DNA of 64,000 bases from Penelope pileata (Eukaryota; Chordata; Aves; Galliformes; Cracidae), in NCBI GenBank assembly GCA_013396635.1, contig WBMW01005029.1:1458896-1522895 (forward strand). The letters are read 5' to 3'. The notes beneath the pieces are model-generated. The model was given only the letters and a program-made list of their open reading frames with translations. It made no database searches and was not told the DNA's origin. Every line of letters begins with the position of its first letter. The stretch's first letter is position 1. The translations under genes were made by a program, and so were the position numbers. Positions 36,001 to 51,000 of this stretch are shown piece after piece.

Positions 36001-39000
36001 TTCCTCATACGTTTGCAGTTAGGAGATGCTCTCCAGAGCCTCACCACTTAAGCAGGGTAAAGTAATTGCTGGTAGCTCCCACTCGTGTCTCAAGGAACAG
36101 TTTGCTTTTCTCTCTAAGATTTTGAAGCTTCACAGAGTGCTTTCTGGATTCTATTAAAGATACTGGATACAATTCCTGAAAATTTAATTCCAAGTAATCG
36201 ATGTTGGTTAATTACAAAACTCATATAAACTTATATTTGCCTTTTTTTTTTTTTTTTTTTTTTTAAGGTTTGAAGAGGTTACTTATAGTTCTATTCATGC
36301 TTCCATTTATGTATTTTTTAAATGAAAATATTCTTTTGTGATGCTATCTCCAAATTTTCATAATATTCTGTTCTTATTTATTTGTAATTTGAGGCCTGAT
36401 TTCTACACTATATATATTGAAGAACCAGATTCTTCTGGACATTCATTTGGACCAGTTAGTGGTGGTGTAAGTAGTTTTTGTGTTTTTACTAGAATAAATA
36501 GCACTAAAATGGTACTGTACTAAGAACCTATCCAATTTATAAACTCCAATTTATAAACTTATAAACTTGGAAAGGATACTAGATAAAAAATTACCACGAC
36601 TGTTCTATGAGCTTTCATTAAGTTATGTTCTGGTTTGTGGCTGAGCACATTGTTGTGATTTCAACAGAAAGGAGCTGCAATCCAAACAGAATGGCAGAAA
36701 ATCATTTCTGATCGTCCTACTGGAAATAATATTAAGATTCAAGCTGAGTGTATTTAGACTGAAGTTTAATTTTATTGGCAAATGATATTTGGAAGCATGT
36801 GGCCTAGCAAATTTTCAAAACTGTCTTCTATTTATTCAGCACACTCTACTCCAGCATTTGTTAATCTGTGATATTTCCTTTTTACTTGCATGCACAAAAA
36901 ACGTTAAGTCTTTAGGGAACTTAGGGCTTGTCATACCAGCTCCTTCCTGGAATGACTTTGCGCGATATCTTAGAAACCAGTATTCCACAGAAGGCCTTGT
37001 TGTGGGGGACAAGGACAGAAAAGCGGTCTTTGTAGGATAGTTTTAGGCTTCCTAATTAGAAAGCGAACTCCATTTCTCTTTGTTCACAAAGGGCTTAAAA
37101 ACCTATGAGTGCACGTGTAATTGTGTATGAGTGTATTGTCCACGCATGCAAGACATTCAAGAGAGTGCAGATAGGGGAACAAGAAGGATGCAATTGCTCA
37201 GATTCAGTCAGATATTGTCCTTAGTGTCCACACTTTGAAGAAGACAGTAAGCCAGCTATGTCAGTTAGAGAAGAACAATTCTCTGTGCAGTTCTGCAAGG
37301 TGGGTTGTGCTGGATTTCTCCCATAATGCTTCAATGGCAGTCAGTGGTCTTCTGCCAGAAGCTTAAAGGGACTGTACATATGGGAGAAGGGCACCATGCC
37401 TTCTTCGATGCTACACTGGTCTTATGGGTAGCACGGGTGTATGCAAATATTTTTGAAATGCTGCTTATTGTTTATACAATGGTATTTTCATTCTACAAAA
37501 AAATTGCGTGCAATGTTATAAATCTGATATTTTATATAAACTGGAGTAAGGAAAATTTGATCTGATGTGTAACTTTTTTTCCATTAACATATTTTAAAGC
37601 TCAATTTTAAAGCTAAGATATTAGAAAAAATTGTAAAAATTTTATTAATGTTTTAGCATGGGAAATTCTGTGGTAGAGTAGTGGGCACACCTGTACTCCA
37701 GCGGTGCCAGCAAATTGCACTGAAGCAATAAGAGAGAAGAAGAAGAAATATTAAGAATGTGAAAGCTAACACAAAAAACTTGCTTTTTTCAGACTTTGAA
37801 TTGAAATGATAACTTTTAATCAGTAACAAGGAAAGGTTCTAATGAAGCTTGTTTCTCTCACAGGTAATCAAAGCTTTACAGCTAGCAGATGAAACACTGG
37901 GAATGTTAATGGAGGGACTTAAACAGAGAAACCTGCACAAATGTGTAAACATCATTCTTTTAGCTGATCATGGTAATGTGTGTAATTTTGCTTTTCAATA
38001 TAAACTTCACTGAGTTGTTTTCTTTTACAGTGTAATATATGTGCTTACTAGTTTTAAAGTTTTGTAATTCACTTTATTTTATCCAGAAAAATAACTGTTT
38101 CTGTATTCTTTAGGGATGGATATGACCTACTGCAGCCAGTTAGAATACATGACTAATTACTTCAATCAGATTGATTTCTACATATATGCTGGGCCAGCAG
38201 CTCGCATTCGAGCAAGGGTCGTTCCAGGGGACTATTATACTTGTAAGTGTGGACCAATGCTGGGATGGCACAAGCAGTATAACAGGAAATAGATGAACAA
38301 AGAGATAAATAAATACAGAAAATAGATGATCAATAGTAATCAGAAGAGTGAAAAGCTTTCCCTTAACCTGGCTTAAACATCCATGGAAGTTCTTGGCTGT
38401 TTTTTTTTTTTTTTGGAATAATGACCCTTTTAGATGAAATTGAAGGTTAGAAAATCTTTCTGCAGACTCTGATTTGCATTTTCTTGGCATGTGAAAAGAC
38501 AAAGTATAGATAATTTATTATTTTGTTCTGGAAAATCAAGTCTTTCGTAAGTGCATTGCTGTCTTCAGGTTCTGGTGAGCATCATTGGCAGAATCAGTCA
38601 TTTTGAAGCAGAGACTATTTCTATGCATGCATATAAAGTTAGGCAATCTGAATCTTAGCACAGTGGCATGTGAACTTTGGTTGAGCCCTCTAGCTGCTAT
38701 CACAAAAGAACGCAGAACTGGAACTATGAGCTTACTCGATCAGAATAGATATAATGCTACCAGACTGAAAACAAAGAAGCAAAACTTTCTGTATCAGGAA
38801 GAGAATGGAGGAGAGGCAAAACCATGGAAGTGTTCTATTTAATGAGTTTACAGAATTCATGAAATCTTCTAAAAGGCATAATTATTGCAGATTTCAATTC
38901 AGAGCTGGGATCCTATTGTACTTTTCATTTGTCTTTTCAAATTGTATTTGTAGAGACAGTGTTTATACAACATGAAGCAGACTTTCCTTGGTTTAAGTAG

Positions 39001-42000
39001 CAGACTAAGTCAGACAGGAACAGAGAAATAAAGTATTCTGAGCAGTGCAAAGGAGTGAATAATGATATTTATGTAACTTACTCTCCTTGTAATTGTTGAG
39101 TCATTTCTACTAATGGTCTTACTTTCTGAAAGAATTTTCCTTCTGCAAAATGCCCAGATTTGTTTTTTCGGAAAGCTCATGTAAAAAGACTACAGTTAAG
39201 CTTCTAAAGTGTGGAAGATGAAAGTACAAAGACAGTCTGGAGTCTTTGTGATTGCTGCTGAAAGTGAAATACTATGCAAGTGGTCCAGGTCCCGTTCAAA
39301 GTAAAAAAGGTTATACTTCAAACAGGAGTTAGGTGGGAGAAGAAAATTTTGTTTTTGTGATGTGCTTTCTATGTAGGCAGTCTAAGCATGGCTTTTCAAC
39401 AGTCTCTATTGATGCATCTGTAGTACCAGGTACTTCCACAGACTACCACACTTATAGGCAGTTATCCTTGGAAATACAGTTCCTACCTGTGGAAGATTAT
39501 CATTGCTACAATCTTTACAGACTAATAAAAAAATTCAATTTTACAGACAAAGAACATGTTGAAATTTTTCTCATGAGGCTTTGGATCTTGAACTGTCCTA
39601 ATGTAGGTTAATTTGTCTTTTTAACAGTTGACTCAGAAGGAATTGTTAAAAACCTCACGGTGAGTAAATATTTTAATATTTTTTTCCTTAGAGTTTCTCT
39701 TAATGGAAATCTGATCAAAAAGCATAATTCGTGAAAAATGGAGATTACAGCACCAATTTAGGCATATTGCAGTGTACCACGGGGTAGGTGGTTCTGGAAG
39801 TTGTTCAAAATCAGTGCAGGAAGGTTTGCTGTGGTGGATTTCTGCTGAAAGCAAGAGTTTACTGAGCTTCACTTTGAAATGGAAGAAATGGCTTACTTCA
39901 GGTGGAGAAAGTGGGGTAGATCTTCATTTCCCAGCAGAACACAACACAAGGATGGTTTAGATAATAGACACCCTGTTAGCTCTGTACTGCAAGTGCTGCA
40001 CCCAGGCTGGATTAAAGCAACTTCTCTGCACAACAGATAATGACACCGTAGAGTACATTGCCATAGGGTTATATAAAGGTTGGCAATATTTATAGGAAGG
40101 GAAGATTTCAAACAAATTTGTGAAGGACGGCCCTGTAAGGGCTATTAAGCGTAATCCACAAGCAACTTCTGACTTGTGAAATTCCTGAAGCCTAGAGGAA
40201 AGTGAGCAGGTACAAGAAAGAAAATTCATTCAATACTTGTTCTTATATACTTTCTCTAAGTATCTGATTCTGGCTACTAGTGGAAACAGAGTACTAGGCA
40301 AGATGAATCTTTGGCATCACACACTAAGATTCTTGTAAAGTCTTTTATAACATATAGCTTGAATACCTTCAGAAATTATAAGTAAGCTGCACTACCGCTA
40401 GGCTCCATAGTGATAGTTCTGCCACACTTTGTGGATGTAGCACTTCAGAGCGGGCCCAAGCTTGTCTGTAACTCCTGTGTAGATCATTGCTCCTTCTAGG
40501 TGTACTCTGTCAACTGAGCGCTGAAGGGTGCAAAAAAAGGAGTACAGAACAGAGTGCAAAACACAGGAAGACCAAGCCAGACCAAGCCTATTTCTTTTAC
40601 TGAAAGATGATAATTCACTGCTTTTTTTTTTTTTTTTTTGGTCTAGATGTACATTAATACATGTGGGGTGAATTGGTGTACAAAGCAGCACCCTTGTAAG
40701 ATGCTTGATTTCTTGTATTTCTTCACATTTATAATTTACAGTGAATTAAACTTATAAACTGCTCACTCTGTGTATTGTCACAGTTTTCCTTTCTTTCCTT
40801 CAATACCAGTTTGTTTTATATTCTGTGACTAGTCCTAGTCCAAGGAGTAGAAAGATATTCTTGTGCTTTTAGAGTGCTCAGCTTGTAAAAATACTAGGCT
40901 ATCTCAGCTGGGTATACTTCTGATAGACCACCACTAGAGGTCTTCCTGTAACCTGTCGAAAAACTCCTTTGTGCCATACTGCTCCTACACTACATGTAGC
41001 TTTTGCTGGCACCTGAAGCCTAAAGAGGAGTAAACATTCCTGCTTAAATTCTTATTGATTCTGAACACCTAAGAACACACCCTTTGTTCCTCAAAATACA
41101 AAGCAGACACGGGAGCAGGGTATCAAGGGCTGAGAGGGACTTTTTTCGGTGTTACAACATCTGCCCCATGGTACAACATGGAACATTACCGTGAAGGCAA
41201 TATCAGATTCTGCATATTCTGTTCCCTAGTTGAAACTGCTACTTGTCATAGTTACAAGGAGAGATGAGTATCTCTATCTTTTAGGAACAACCTGGTACAA
41301 GGAGACTTCCTCTTCTCTTGTCTGTTCACAAATAGTTACTGGTTGTGTATTTTGTTTCTTTCAAGTCGTTAGAAGGAAGGTTTTGGACAGAGAAGGAAAT
41401 TGGGTATTGCATATTAATTAGATTGATTTCCTCTATCTTTTCCCTTTTAATCAGAGTATCTTTTGCAGAATGACCTCTCGTGAGCTAGCAAAACTGCTGC
41501 ATCCTTATTTTTCATTTTCCACTGTGCTTCTTAGATAACTGACAGGGACATTTACTTTCATTTCATGCATTAATGTCATTCTGTGCAGAGTATACAATTT
41601 TAGGACTCAGAGGTGAAGCTGTCAGATCAGACTCTGAGCACGCTATAGTCTCTTGTACCGCCTGTGGGATAAAACAGGTCCTCTTCTCTGGCTTAAGACA
41701 GCTTGCTAGCTGCTCTTCCCTCGGCATTTTTGGGTTTCTGTGTTGTCCCAGTGCTGGATTAGTGAACAGGATCAATACCTCTGAAACATCACCGTGAGGC
41801 TTGCTGGCTGCTGGAGTGGCTCTTGATGACCACATGAAATTAAATCTTTGTCGCATGCTGTATTGCTTTTGATGCCAAGCTCATTCATAACGTGCCTGTT
41901 AACACAGCAGTTATGTTAACATATTAAACGTAGATGTGAAAGGTAAGATCTTTAGCTAAAAGCTGACTTTACCTGTTCAGTCTTGCAACTAAAACTCTAG

Positions 42001-45000
42001 ACTGTACTAGGTTATGTATACTTGATTTTCTTTGTTATTTATTGAATGGTGCAGTAATAGAAGATGGAAGAAAATAATGAACTCATATGAAGATGGAAAA
42101 AAATAATGAGTAATGAACTGTCAGGGAACTTTCTCTGGTAGGGTGTGAACTTACATACCAGATGTCAGTAGTATTAGCATGGACTTACCGAGTTAGCGTT
42201 ACTACTAAAAGTCTTTCAACCTTGGCAGTCCTTTTACCACAGTATTAGCGTACTTAATATATGTATATTGCAGCAATACTTTTTCAAATGGTTCCAGAGT
42301 AAGTCATGTTTCATTCCATTGCCTTTTGGGCCAAAAATGAGATCTGCTGATTATTGGAGAAGTTCTCTCTGAATATTATGGTTTCTGCTCATTTTTCTGT
42401 CACTAGGATAATATTATGATAATATTGTGATAATATTAAATGATAGGTTTCTTTTTGATACTACACTACATTTATGACTGTGCTCTTTCCTGTCGTGCAG
42501 TGCAAAAGATCCCCTCAGCACTTCAAGCCTTATCTGACACCTGACTTGCCAAAGCGATTACATTATGCTAACAACATTCGTATTGATAAAGTTCATCTTT
42601 TGGTGGATCGACAGTGGCTGGCTGTGAGGTACCATCATTTTTGTCATTATTTTCTTTTCCATTTCATTTTCTTCATGGATACTTTCTTTCTTGTTTTGCT
42701 TAAGACTTGTAGTGTTACGTATAAAATCAACAAAACGCCCTTCTCTGGAGATATTCAAAACCCACAGGGATGCTTTGCTGTGTAATGTGCTGTAGGGAAC
42801 CTGCTTTGGGAGGGAGGTTGGACTACATGATCTCCAGAGGTCCCTTCCAAACCCTATGATTCTGTGATTCTACAATTCCTATGTATAAAAACAAAACATG
42901 CTTTATAAAAGCCAAATATGTATTATTAATTTCATTCAAATCTTAACAGTCTGATCAAAGAATCATTACTACTCTGGATCAGATTTTTTCCCCCTCAAAA
43001 AAAAAAAATACAGAAATGAATACTACTATATGGAAAGAACCTATCAAAAACAATACAGTTGAAAGTGTTACATAAATGCTTCCTAGTATGTAGCCCTTTT
43101 ACTGATGTTAAAGTCACCACTTCACTGTCCTTATGACTTTAGTTCGGTGTGCACGTGGATATGGCCAGTAATTAGCATCAGGAGGAGTATGATGTCGATG
43201 TTTCTTCTTTGTCACTCTGTGATCCTACTGAGGCTATTCTCATGTGCATGCTAACACGCTTCCACAACATGGTCATTCTTCACTGGCCTGCAAGTTAACG
43301 CTGCATCTCACTGTAGCATTTATGGTGTGCTTTACATGTGTTAGATACTCGTTCTTTGTTCTATTACTTCTAAATACGCCTTTGCTCGGTTCCAGATCTA
43401 CATTTCTTTAACAACTCACCAAAACATTGGTGAGTCGTTTCTAGCTTTGGGGTCTCTAGGGGGCCAGTCTGTTGTAATCTCATGTCTGTAGTCTTCTATG
43501 CTACACCCTGTCTCCCTTCATTTCAGTTTTTCTCCATACTGAATCATTAATTCAGAGCTGTAAATGTCTCATTCTACACAGAACAACTAGTTGTAAATGC
43601 TATCTGTATAAAATACTGTGTAAAATTATATAAAAGAGTTAAGCTGATACCAGATTAGACATAACCACGTAGTCACTACAAAATTTGCTCTAAGAGCCAA
43701 GCAAGTAAAAAAGCCCTTAGTCCTGAGGCTTGGAACCTCAATACAATGTTGGTGGTATAAGCAGCAATACTGTGTTCCTGAACTACAGGGCTACAGTAGC
43801 AAAAACATGAGCTGACCTGGAGTTTGAAGAATATTCACACAGCACAAAATACCTTATCAGTACATGATTTAATTGTTTATTTTAGTGCAACCAAATAATT
43901 GTCCTGGGCATATGAAAAGAAATGCACAGTGAAAAATCTCATATTCAATGTTTTCTTTAAGTGTGCTTCAATGTCCTGGAAAACAGGATGCAGGGGTCTG
44001 ACAAGTGTGTTGAATCAATACGGGATGACTATCTCTTTCTATGTGTCTCAGCAACGGGTAAATTAAAGCAAGTATTAGTCATCATAAGTCAGACTATTTT
44101 GGCGTGTTATTAATTCTATAACCCCTCACACATACACATCTCTCCTTCACCCTTTACAATATATGATGGAATTGCACTTTCTTGTTAGGCAAAACCTCTT
44201 ACAGTCTTATTTATGTTCCACAGAAAATAACAGCTGAGTTTTCTCATTATGACTTTAATATAAAAATGCTGATACCACAGAATGTAACTGAAGAATTCTT
44301 CATAAGTAGATTATACTGTTCTGAAAGTTCTTGCTGAGTAAAGGCCTCGGTTCAAAAATGGGCATTTCTTCAATTTATTTTGAAAACATTGATTCAGTAA
44401 CTGTGTAGGATACATTTTATCCTACATTTTATCCTACATTTTGTCCCACGCAATCTGTACTACTTGACAGAGAGATATTCATAAACTTGAACACAGGATG
44501 AGCAAAAAGTAGTACAATATTATTTCAGAGTGAGTTGTAAAGACATTATGCAGAGTCTGTGACTCAGGTTGACTATTATTAGCTGGCTCTATTCGTGCCA
44601 TTTTAATTTACACTGTATGATGGTTTCTCCTTAGGGACAACAGTTACACATTTTGTGATCAGGGTAACCATGGCTATGACAATGAATTTAAAAGTATGGA
44701 GGTAAGATGATTTCTCTTCAAGTCCTGCTTCTTCTCACGTAGAAAATCAGAATGTGCTAGATGAACCAGGATAATATATGATAGTTTTTGCTGTGTGCGT
44801 TTTCTTACACTGTCCAGACATGTAACTGTGAACACATACTGGGTCCATGTATTTGAATTGCCTTCCATCAGTGTGTACAAGTCTTGGCTCTCTGGGATCC
44901 TGTAGTAAAACTTATTTTGACTCATCTTAACTCCATGGAGGCAGTAAATCAAGCATACCATGTTCAGATATGGAACACTAAATTCTTTCCTTTTCCGCTT

Positions 45001-48000
45001 AAGCAGTGGTTGAAAAGCTCCAGAAGCTCTGGGAATTGAGTTCAGTGTCTGGAGGCCTGTGTGCTCAAATTAGCTAAATCTAATTTTCTCTGCTTGCCCT
45101 ACAAGCCTCAGACTTGTCATCAGGGCAAAAAAAGTCGCTTTTGTATGGCCTGTATATTAGTATAGCTTGTACTGAAGTTTTGTCTCTTTTTCATTTCTGG
45201 TTACGGTGAAAATATTTCGATGTCTTGAGCTTTCAGGCTCCAGAGGATACTTTTTTTCATGTACTTTGTGTGATGTGAACCTTTAAATAACGTCAAGCAT
45301 GCCACTACTTGTCCCGTGTTCTGTGCCTAATATTCAGAGTCTTCTGAATCTTCACAACTGTATTAAAACCACATGTCTATATACTGATCAGAGCAGTGCT
45401 CGATGTTTGCACGGCAAAAAAAGTTTAAATTCTGTGTGACATGGAAACATTAATCATAGATAATCTTATGTTGGCGGCACAATGACTGAGGAAACATGAT
45501 TTTATGAAGTAGTAATGTGTCTTAATGTTGCCTTTTTAACATAAATCAAAAATCTTTTTTCTATTATGGGAACATAAGGATATTATTTTAATACAGATCA
45601 TTGTCCTGTTTAGTCATGTTTCCTGTATCCCATGGCAAGCAGCTTGGGAGGCTTATAAGGTAGTAGAAACAAATGTGGGACTTTAGCTTGTATCAGTGTT
45701 CTGTTAACTGGGTCTGCTTGCAGATCCCAGCAAGGGCTGCCCAGTACTATATTGTACAATTGGTACTGACTTTGGTCTCTGCTAAGCTTGAAATGGGTCT
45801 CCCCAGTTCGTTGCTGCTTGCTGTAGGCACAGCTTCGGGTTCCGAAGCTACCCAAAGACTTTTGAGAATGCAATGTGCATTTGAAAAAAACCAGCACACA
45901 CACAAAACCAAAACCAACCCTTTTATTTCTAGCTCAGTATTATCCTTTAAATAGGATCTGTGAGTGCCACAACTCCGCATTTTTGAAATGCCATGATTTT
46001 TACCAGCTGTTGCAATGAAAATTTAAAAGATGTGAATTTGAAACAGCAAACAATTTTCGTAAGTATAAACCAAAATATTAAAGAAAAAACAGATAAAGTA
46101 CTTTTCTTCAAGTTCTATGCAATGGGCAAAATTTGCCTTCTTTATTAGAGTGATCCTGTTTTGTAACTTTTCTGACTGTGAAAAGGCTTTGTTTTGGTCC
46201 AGCGTCCCTGTTTCCAATAAAATATAACTGAATTGTTTTTTAATTTGGGTTCCTTTATATAACAACTGTTGTTTTATTGCAATCTAGGCTATATTCCTAG
46301 GATATGGCCCAAGCTTTAAAGAACAAACAGAAGTGGACGCTTTTGAAAATATAGAGGTTTACAACCTTCTGTGTGGTGAGTAGAAAGAATCTAGTACTTC
46401 AGACGATAAACCAACAAACAATGTTTTCAAGCACCAGCGTTGTGAGAGCTAATAAAAAAGTAACTAAAAGCTGAGTGAATTCATCCAGAAGCTAGGTTTG
46501 TCATAAAAGGTGCAGAAGCAGTGATGTTTTGCCTTCTGTATCGTGCTGAAAGATTGACTGCCTGAACTCGTTCTGCTTTGGAGGTTGTTCCTGATTGCAA
46601 AAAGAGTCCACTAAAGAGCCACAGAGAAGTGCTCCTGCCATATGGGCTCACTGTTGCAATGGTACCTGCAGAATCATTTTTGGATAAGAACCTTGTACAG
46701 AGTTACAGCTCTTGCTCATAGCTTGAGATGCAACATTGCAGCCCAGACAGTGAGCAGTTAGGAAAATATGCGCCTCAGAAGATATGGATTAAAGGATCAT
46801 GTGAAAATGCAGTAAGCTAGTACGCTTCATAATGTGATGATATAAAAAAAATCATCTAATCTTAAGGATAAATGCATATACAATCCATAGAATTGTGAAG
46901 GTAGTTTAATTAAAATGCCATTTTAGTCTCAAAATAAATTTTAAATATGTTTTAAATTTTCAAATTTTCCAACAGATCTGCTGCATATTACACCAGCCCC
47001 AAACAATGGAACACATGGTAGCTTAAATCACCTGCTAAAAAATCCTTTTTACAGTCCTTCCCATGCAAAAGAGGAATCGTCTCCTCTTTCATGCCCACTT
47101 TCCCATCTGACTCCCATAGAAGAACTGGGATGCACATGCGTGGATGTAAGTAGGAGCTTTTGGAATATTTTAATCATATTTGTCAAGTGTGTTCTCTTTA
47201 ATTTCTGTAAGCAGTGGAATCATTCTGAAGGATTCTCTAATATTTTACAGGTGACGGATCCTTCAGTAATAAACGAGAGGTTAAATCTCACCGCAGATGA
47301 AAGTAAGTAGTTAGAGATGAAAAGGGCAGCAATATTTTTAAATCTATGACTACTTTAGATTTTGTGTTATTGGTTTCAGTGGGAACTTTTGCAATGCTAA
47401 TTGCAATTTAAAGTGAAATAGGAGAGCCAAGTTGGAAACTTGACTTTATTTCTCATTTCTTTGCATTTCTATAAAAGATACTAACTGATACTTTTGTAGT
47501 GACATTTATGTGTAAGAACTAGATCTGAATCCAGTTAAAATCTTGGGAAAAAAACATACAAGTTTCAGTGGAAAGCCTGAGTACTTCTGGACTGTGTGTC
47601 ATAACTGTTCTTGACACCTTGCAACCACAAGTTTGTCTTTGATGAAAAACTCCCATACTCGCATGGGCATTTTTTGTGGAGTTTCTGGAAATTTTATGGA
47701 GCATTAGAAAGCTTCCCAGGCAACAATGATTTTGTTCACTCTTCACTGTCAAGGCAAGTTCCCAAGATTTGGATTCATGTGAATTTGCAAATAAATGATA
47801 ATTTGCATGTCTGATGTCATGCTATTTTGACTTCTGTATATTAAACATAAAATAAAAACTATTTTATATGTTTTTGCCACCTAGAAGCTAAGAGCTTAAA
47901 AAATGCACATGCTTGTGTTTGTTGTCAGTTCTGTTTGTATTTATTAAGTTCTGTTTGTATTTATTAATGCTTTAATTTACATTTTGCTTTGTCTTTTTTC

Positions 48001-51000
48001 TCTGCTTGCTTAAACCTTGACTCCATCAGAATTTAGTTAATAATCAATAACTATTTTTTAAATTATAGTACAGAATGCAAATTCATATCATTTGCCATAT
48101 GGGAGGCCCAGAGTTCTTCAGAAGAATAGCACCTACTGCCTCCTTCCCCATCATCAGTATGTGAGTGGATACAGTCACGATATCTGGATGCCACTGTGGA
48201 GTGCATACACTGTGAATGAGCCTGTAGGTTATCAAATATTGGTGTCATTCTTAAATGTGTAAGACTTTGTGTAATGCGCACTTCAGTGTGGATTGAAAAT
48301 GTTCATTCATAAGGAATTCTGGTTAAGGACTGGTGGACATCATGTGATTGAGGCCTTTATTTATGAAAAGGAAAAAGTATCTTTGATTTCTTTTGAAATC
48401 TCCCTCCAGAGCTGTGATCTTCTTAGTATTTCAGCAACAGCTGCAGAAAGCTCACGAATTCAAGTTACTTTTCAGCCATTTTCTTTTGTTGAAGACCAAA
48501 TTCTCATTTGGAAAAGAAACTCTTGCCCAATAAAACATCTAAATACATATTTGTGGAGTTTCTTATAGTGGTTTATGCAACTCTGTGGGAAACAATGAAT
48601 GATTAAGAAAGCATTAGAGGTTATAATTCACAGCAGGCTCTAATGCAATTATGTATGTTTCCTATAGAAACAATAGGAAAGAATTAATTTATATCAAGGA
48701 GTACAAAGAGGTACAATAAGAACTTTCTGCTTCTTTATTTTTTCCTGATTTGTTTTAACCAAACAAAATAGACAATGTGCTAAAATTCAGTTTAGCTTGT
48801 TTAATTTCTGTCTTTAAAGGTATAAGCATTTAAATATGTTCCAGTCTTATCAAAATAAACTAAGTAACATGTAAATGAGTATGGGAAAGAAAGCACAGGT
48901 AAATACAGAAACACACATTCTGATGTTTTATTTAATGCTATTGTAAAATACAAGGTTGTAGAAACAATTATACTGATCAGAATCACTTTTGACCAGATCT
49001 TATCTAGTGTGTATGCTAATGTATCTCAGTTGAAGTTAGTGAAGCTAGCCAGTAAAATGTGCTGATTTACTCTGAATTTATTTAACTCTTCAGAGACTCT
49101 TATTATTGAGATAGCATCATCAGACACTAAGATGTGGTGATATTGTCATCTTTATATCTTAACTGCTTTGCAGGAAGATGTGAGATTGAGATTATATTTC
49201 CAGAAAAGGGATGAATGACTTGAAGTTGTCACCTGTTTTTACCTAAGGTGTAACCTTACTTTGCTGCTACGGTTTTACATGCTGCATGAGGATTTCAGGG
49301 AATTACCTAAAAACAGAAGTAGAGGAAAAACACAAGGCAGAGAGCATCAGTGTCCATTGCTTACATTGACTTGATTCATTATGAAAACAGAAGATTCAAT
49401 GAAGGCCATCTGAGAGAGTTAAAAACATACAGAGCATTATGTTGGCCACAGCCGTGGGTGTAATACTTTTTTTTCCTTTTCACAGGAAAGCACATCTTCT
49501 CTTCCTCCCACTGTTACAGACTGTCTGCGGGCTGATGTTAGAATCCCTGTTGCTCATAGCCAAAATTGTTCCGACTACCCAGAAGGGCTGAACTTGACCT
49601 ATGGTTTCCTCTACCCTCCCAGTGAGCATGATTCTTTTTATAGCTGGAGCTTAGAAAGTCTTAATCAGCTGGATGTGGGTTTATGTTTAAACATATAACC
49701 AAACACCAAAACAAACTTCTTTGGATCAGCATTTGGGCAGAAAAATGTTTCCAGTGTTTGTAGACTGTCCAAAAGCCGGACAACTGCTACTTGCATCTAA
49801 ATATTTTCATCATAGAACATTTAGGCTTTTCTTTAAAAAATTGAACAACTTGATTATGATAACTGCTTGGAAAGATGTAAAGGGTTGGAGTGAAGGGCTG
49901 TCCCTCTTCTGTATGAATATTCCTTTCCTATTGACAAATCTGATAATGAGTGTATTGAACTGACCATACGAACAAAGTTGAAGATACTAAGTTTATAGTA
50001 GGATCATACACTCAAGAGTAAATTTAAGTTACAAACGGATAGAAATCAGATAGTCCTGGCACAGAGCCTTTGACGGCATATCACAAAGGTACCACATAAT
50101 TTAATATACTTTGGAAAACTCTTTTTTCATGGGAAACTTGCTTCATAGGGAAAGGAAATCAAAAGAAAACACATCTCATGAAAGCAGAATAGTCTGGGAA
50201 TAATAATAGGTGATAAATACAGGGATCTTGTGCTCTAACAGTTCCTTATATCCTACACTATGAACAAATACATTGAAATTCTTCTCTGGGATATTACATG
50301 GGAGAAAATTCATTGTTTATCTGTCACTGGTATTTGCCATATTTATGATGGAAGCTTTCTGTCTAGCACAGTTGCTTCAGACATAACTGTGTATTTGTAT
50401 ATGTCCTCATGTGTTATAGAATCATAGAATTGTTTGAGTTGGAAGGGACCCCCAAAGGTCATCTAGTCCAGCTCCCCTGCAATGAACAGGGAATGTTCTG
50501 TCTTGTTCAGAATAACAGGAAATTTAAGTATTAAGAAATGTAAAGTGATTGAATTACACGTCCCTGCAATTTATGTTGATGTATGTATCAAATTTGTATA
50601 TTATCTGATTGATGTATACTTTGTTCTTTTATATAGATTTCAATTCATCTGCTCTTGAACAATATGATGCCTTACTCACCAGCAATATTGTTCCCATGTA
50701 TGGAGCTTTTAAAGGTAGGATCCAAGATTTTGATTAAAATTGTTTAATTTTCTGTAATTGTGGTTCTGGATTTCAGATGGGTATGACAAGGACTAAAAAG
50801 CATTAATTCATGGCCTTCAGCATATCCAGATCTCATTCAAATATATATTAAACTTTTTAAAATTAGATTTGTAAAATTTTAAAATGCACTTACATAAACC
50901 AATATTTTTTTTAATATTTATAGTCCTGTATAGGCCTCTGTTTAAGTATACTTGTTTCTATTTGAATTTTCTCTTCATTTCTTATATGGTGTCATGACAT

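Larger units (their letters stand above)
38243..42500. other. ENPP3 introns 13 and 14 (with micro-exon 14 between)
   Basis: About 1.4 and 2.8 kb of AT-rich intron. Homopolymer T runs lie at 38400-38414 and 40622-40639, and three 11-bp tandem units at 42407-42439. No transposon recognised. Confidence 0.55.
42629..44634. other. ENPP3 intron 15
   Basis: Carries a CR1 tail (42738-42871) and a 3 x 12 bp tandem repeat (44411-44446). Otherwise AT-rich. Confidence 0.65.

Noticed and set aside
40398..40691. A 97-codon antisense ORF in ENPP3 intron 14
   Set aside because: Includes a poly-Lys stretch from a T run; the remainder is not recognisable and has no supporting context.
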